Below the pieces are notes generated by a model that was not told the DNA's origin, did no database searches, and saw nothing but the letters and a program-made list of their open reading frames with translations. A stretch of 15,191 nucleotides of DNA from Gemmatimonadota bacterium (lineage in GTDB: Bacteria; Gemmatimonadota; Gemmatimonadetes; Gemmatimonadales; GWC2-71-9). The DNA lies in NCBI GenBank assembly GCA_017889745.1, contig JAGGAG010000088.1, positions 1 to 15,191 on the forward strand, read 5' to 3'. Below are positions 14,205-15,191 of the stretch, piece by piece. Both the position numbers and the translations under genes were made by a program. Position 1 is the stretch's first letter; every line of letters begins with the position of its first letter.

Positions 14205-15191
14205 CGGCGTGGCAGGGCGAAGACGCTGTCCCACACCGCCAGCGCCGGCTTGGCCGTCAGCACCGTGTCCACCAGCCCGGTCCGCGCAAACGGCACCAGG
14301 CGCGGATCGTCTTCATGGCCGAACGCGGCCAGGTCGATGTCAGTGAACTGGAGCTGGAACACGTACGTCGCGTTCGCCGCGTCGAGCAACGCAGCCTGCC
14401 GCCGGATCCACCGCGCCTGCTTCTCCGGCGACGCCGCCAGCGTCCCCACGTTCGCCGACGTCCACCCGCCCTCCGTCACCAGCAGCGGCAGCGGCGCCTG
14501 GCCGGGCCGCTCACCCAGCCGGCGGTACCAGTCGCTGGGCAGTTCGGACGGCTCCGAGAATCCCCCCAGGTACGGATACGACGAGAGCCCGAGCGCCGTC
14601 ATGAAGGGGAAGTCCTGCAGGTCGGTCGCGATGCCGACATACGTGCGGCTCCCTTGCAGGCGGCCCCATGCCGTCTCCACCTGCGCGCTCACATAGAGCG
14701 GCTGTGACGGGCGCGCGGCGAGCACGTCGCCGGCCGCCGCGTTGGTCATTGACACCACTGCGTCGTAGACCGGCCGCGCCGCCGCGATCCGGATCAGGTT
14801 CGTCTCCGCCGCGAGGCCCAGGTAGTCGGGCTGCACCACGCGCGCCACCGCCACCGCCCATGCACGATACAGTTGCTGCACCGCCGGCTCCGTGATGCTC
14901 CGCCCCGCCGCGGTCAGCGCCTCCGCCTCGGTAGCCCGGTCGACCGGGTTCGTCACGTCGATCGTGTACACCACCCGGAGCCCGCGCGACCGGTACAGTC
15001 CCACCACCTCGTCGAACTGCGCGTGCACCAGCGACTCGGCCGGTTGCCCCGCCAGCAGCGCGGTCCAGGGCGGCGACTCATGGATGATCGCCGCGTCGGC
15101 GCGGTCCATCCACAGGTCCAGCGCCTCCAGCGCCCGCACCAGGTCGGGGCTCGGCGGAAACGCCGAGAACCCCATCCGGTAGCGGCGCCCC
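14201..15191 (-). CDS. Glycosidase-like TIM-barrel protein (5' partial)
   Basis: The frame is open to the right edge (residues GRRYR precede the ATG at 15175), so the N-terminus, probably with a signal peptide, lies outside the window. At least 324 residues are visible. The sequence looks like a clan GH-A (beta/alpha)8 glycosidase: early strand RADAAIIHESPPW, then RGLRVVYTIDVTNP, a likely acid/base Glu in YLGLAAETNLI (124 counted from ATG 15175), YVSAQVETAWGR, FPFMTALGLSSYPYLGG, and a likely nucleophile Glu235 in PLLVTEGGWTSANVG, about 110 residues apart as expected for strands 4 and 7. I cannot place it in a GH family; GH53-like galactanases are the nearest pattern that comes to mind. The substrate is unknown. 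First visible gene of the five-gene cluster. Confidence 0.85.
   Translation of the reverse strand, partial: GRRYRMGFSAFPPSPDLVRALEALDLWMDRADAAIIHESPPWTALLAGQPAESLVHAQFDEVVGLYRSRGLRVVYTIDVTNPVDRATEAEALTAAGRSITEPAVQQLYRAWAVAVARVVQPDYLGLAAETNLIRIAAARPVYDAVVSMTNAAAGDVLAARPSQPLYVSAQVETAWGRLQGSRTYVGIATDLQDFPFMTALGLSSYPYLGGFSEPSELPSDWYRRLGERPGQAPLPLLVTEGGWTSANVGTLAASPEKQARWIRRQAALLDAANATYVFQLQFTDIDLAAFGHEDDPRLVPFARTGLVDTVLTAKPALAVWDSVFALPRR

Overview
This is a very compact, high-GC (roughly 70%) bacterial stretch from a Gram-negative (diderm) organism: several products carry lipoprotein or Sec-type signal peptides, and one has a periplasmic lysozyme-inhibitor domain. GTG starts are frequent and neighbouring genes often overlap by 4 nt. 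The gene content and style (Pst-PhoU-Ppx cluster, exported TPR and VOC proteins, 7-bp repeats between genes) would fit Gemmatimonadota or a similar soil phylum. That is an impression, not a proof; no rRNA or other marker lies in the window.

Region 1 (1-5779, + strand) is a phosphate cluster: pstC (5' end cut by the window edge), pstA, two different pstB genes, phoU and a Ppx/GppA-type exopolyphosphatase with a C-terminal HD domain. Junctions are a 1-nt gap, an 8-nt overlap and three 4-nt overlaps, so this is almost certainly one transcript. PstSCAB imports phosphate, PhoU dampens transport and signalling, and Ppx releases phosphate from polyphosphate. pstS and phoB/phoR are not in the window and may lie to the left.

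Region 2 (5808-9814, - strand) reads, in transcription order: rhomboid protease, GH20 beta-N-acetylhexosaminidase lipoprotein, deoxyribose-phosphate aldolase (deoC), then two tandem paralogous four-helix membrane proteins resembling a piece of heme-copper oxidase subunit I. The rhomboid/GH20 junction is built from a 7-bp tandem repeat that also encodes the start of the GH20 signal peptide.

Region 3 (9866-11443, + strand) is one exported TPR protein. It is transcribed divergently from the rhomboid gene across only 51 bp, and it contains a 27-bp in-frame tandem duplication.

Region 4 (11499-15191, - strand) is a five-gene envelope cluster in which every junction overlaps by 4 nt: a glycosidase-like TIM-barrel protein (5' end beyond the right edge), a YegS/diacylglycerol-kinase-type lipid kinase, a lipoprotein fusing a META domain to an MliC-type lysozyme-inhibitor domain, an exported two-domain VOC (glyoxalase-fold) protein, and a 58-residue glycine-rich small lipoprotein. 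It converges on the TPR gene. The 55-bp gap holds a strong bidirectional hairpin and a second 7-bp repeat array.

The window has no non-coding gap above 60 bp. I saw no tRNA, rRNA, CRISPR array, insertion sequence or phage gene. The items most worth a second look are the META-MliC fusion cluster, the tandem oxidase-like pair, and the heptamer repeats, one of which sits where copy-number change would shift a reading frame.
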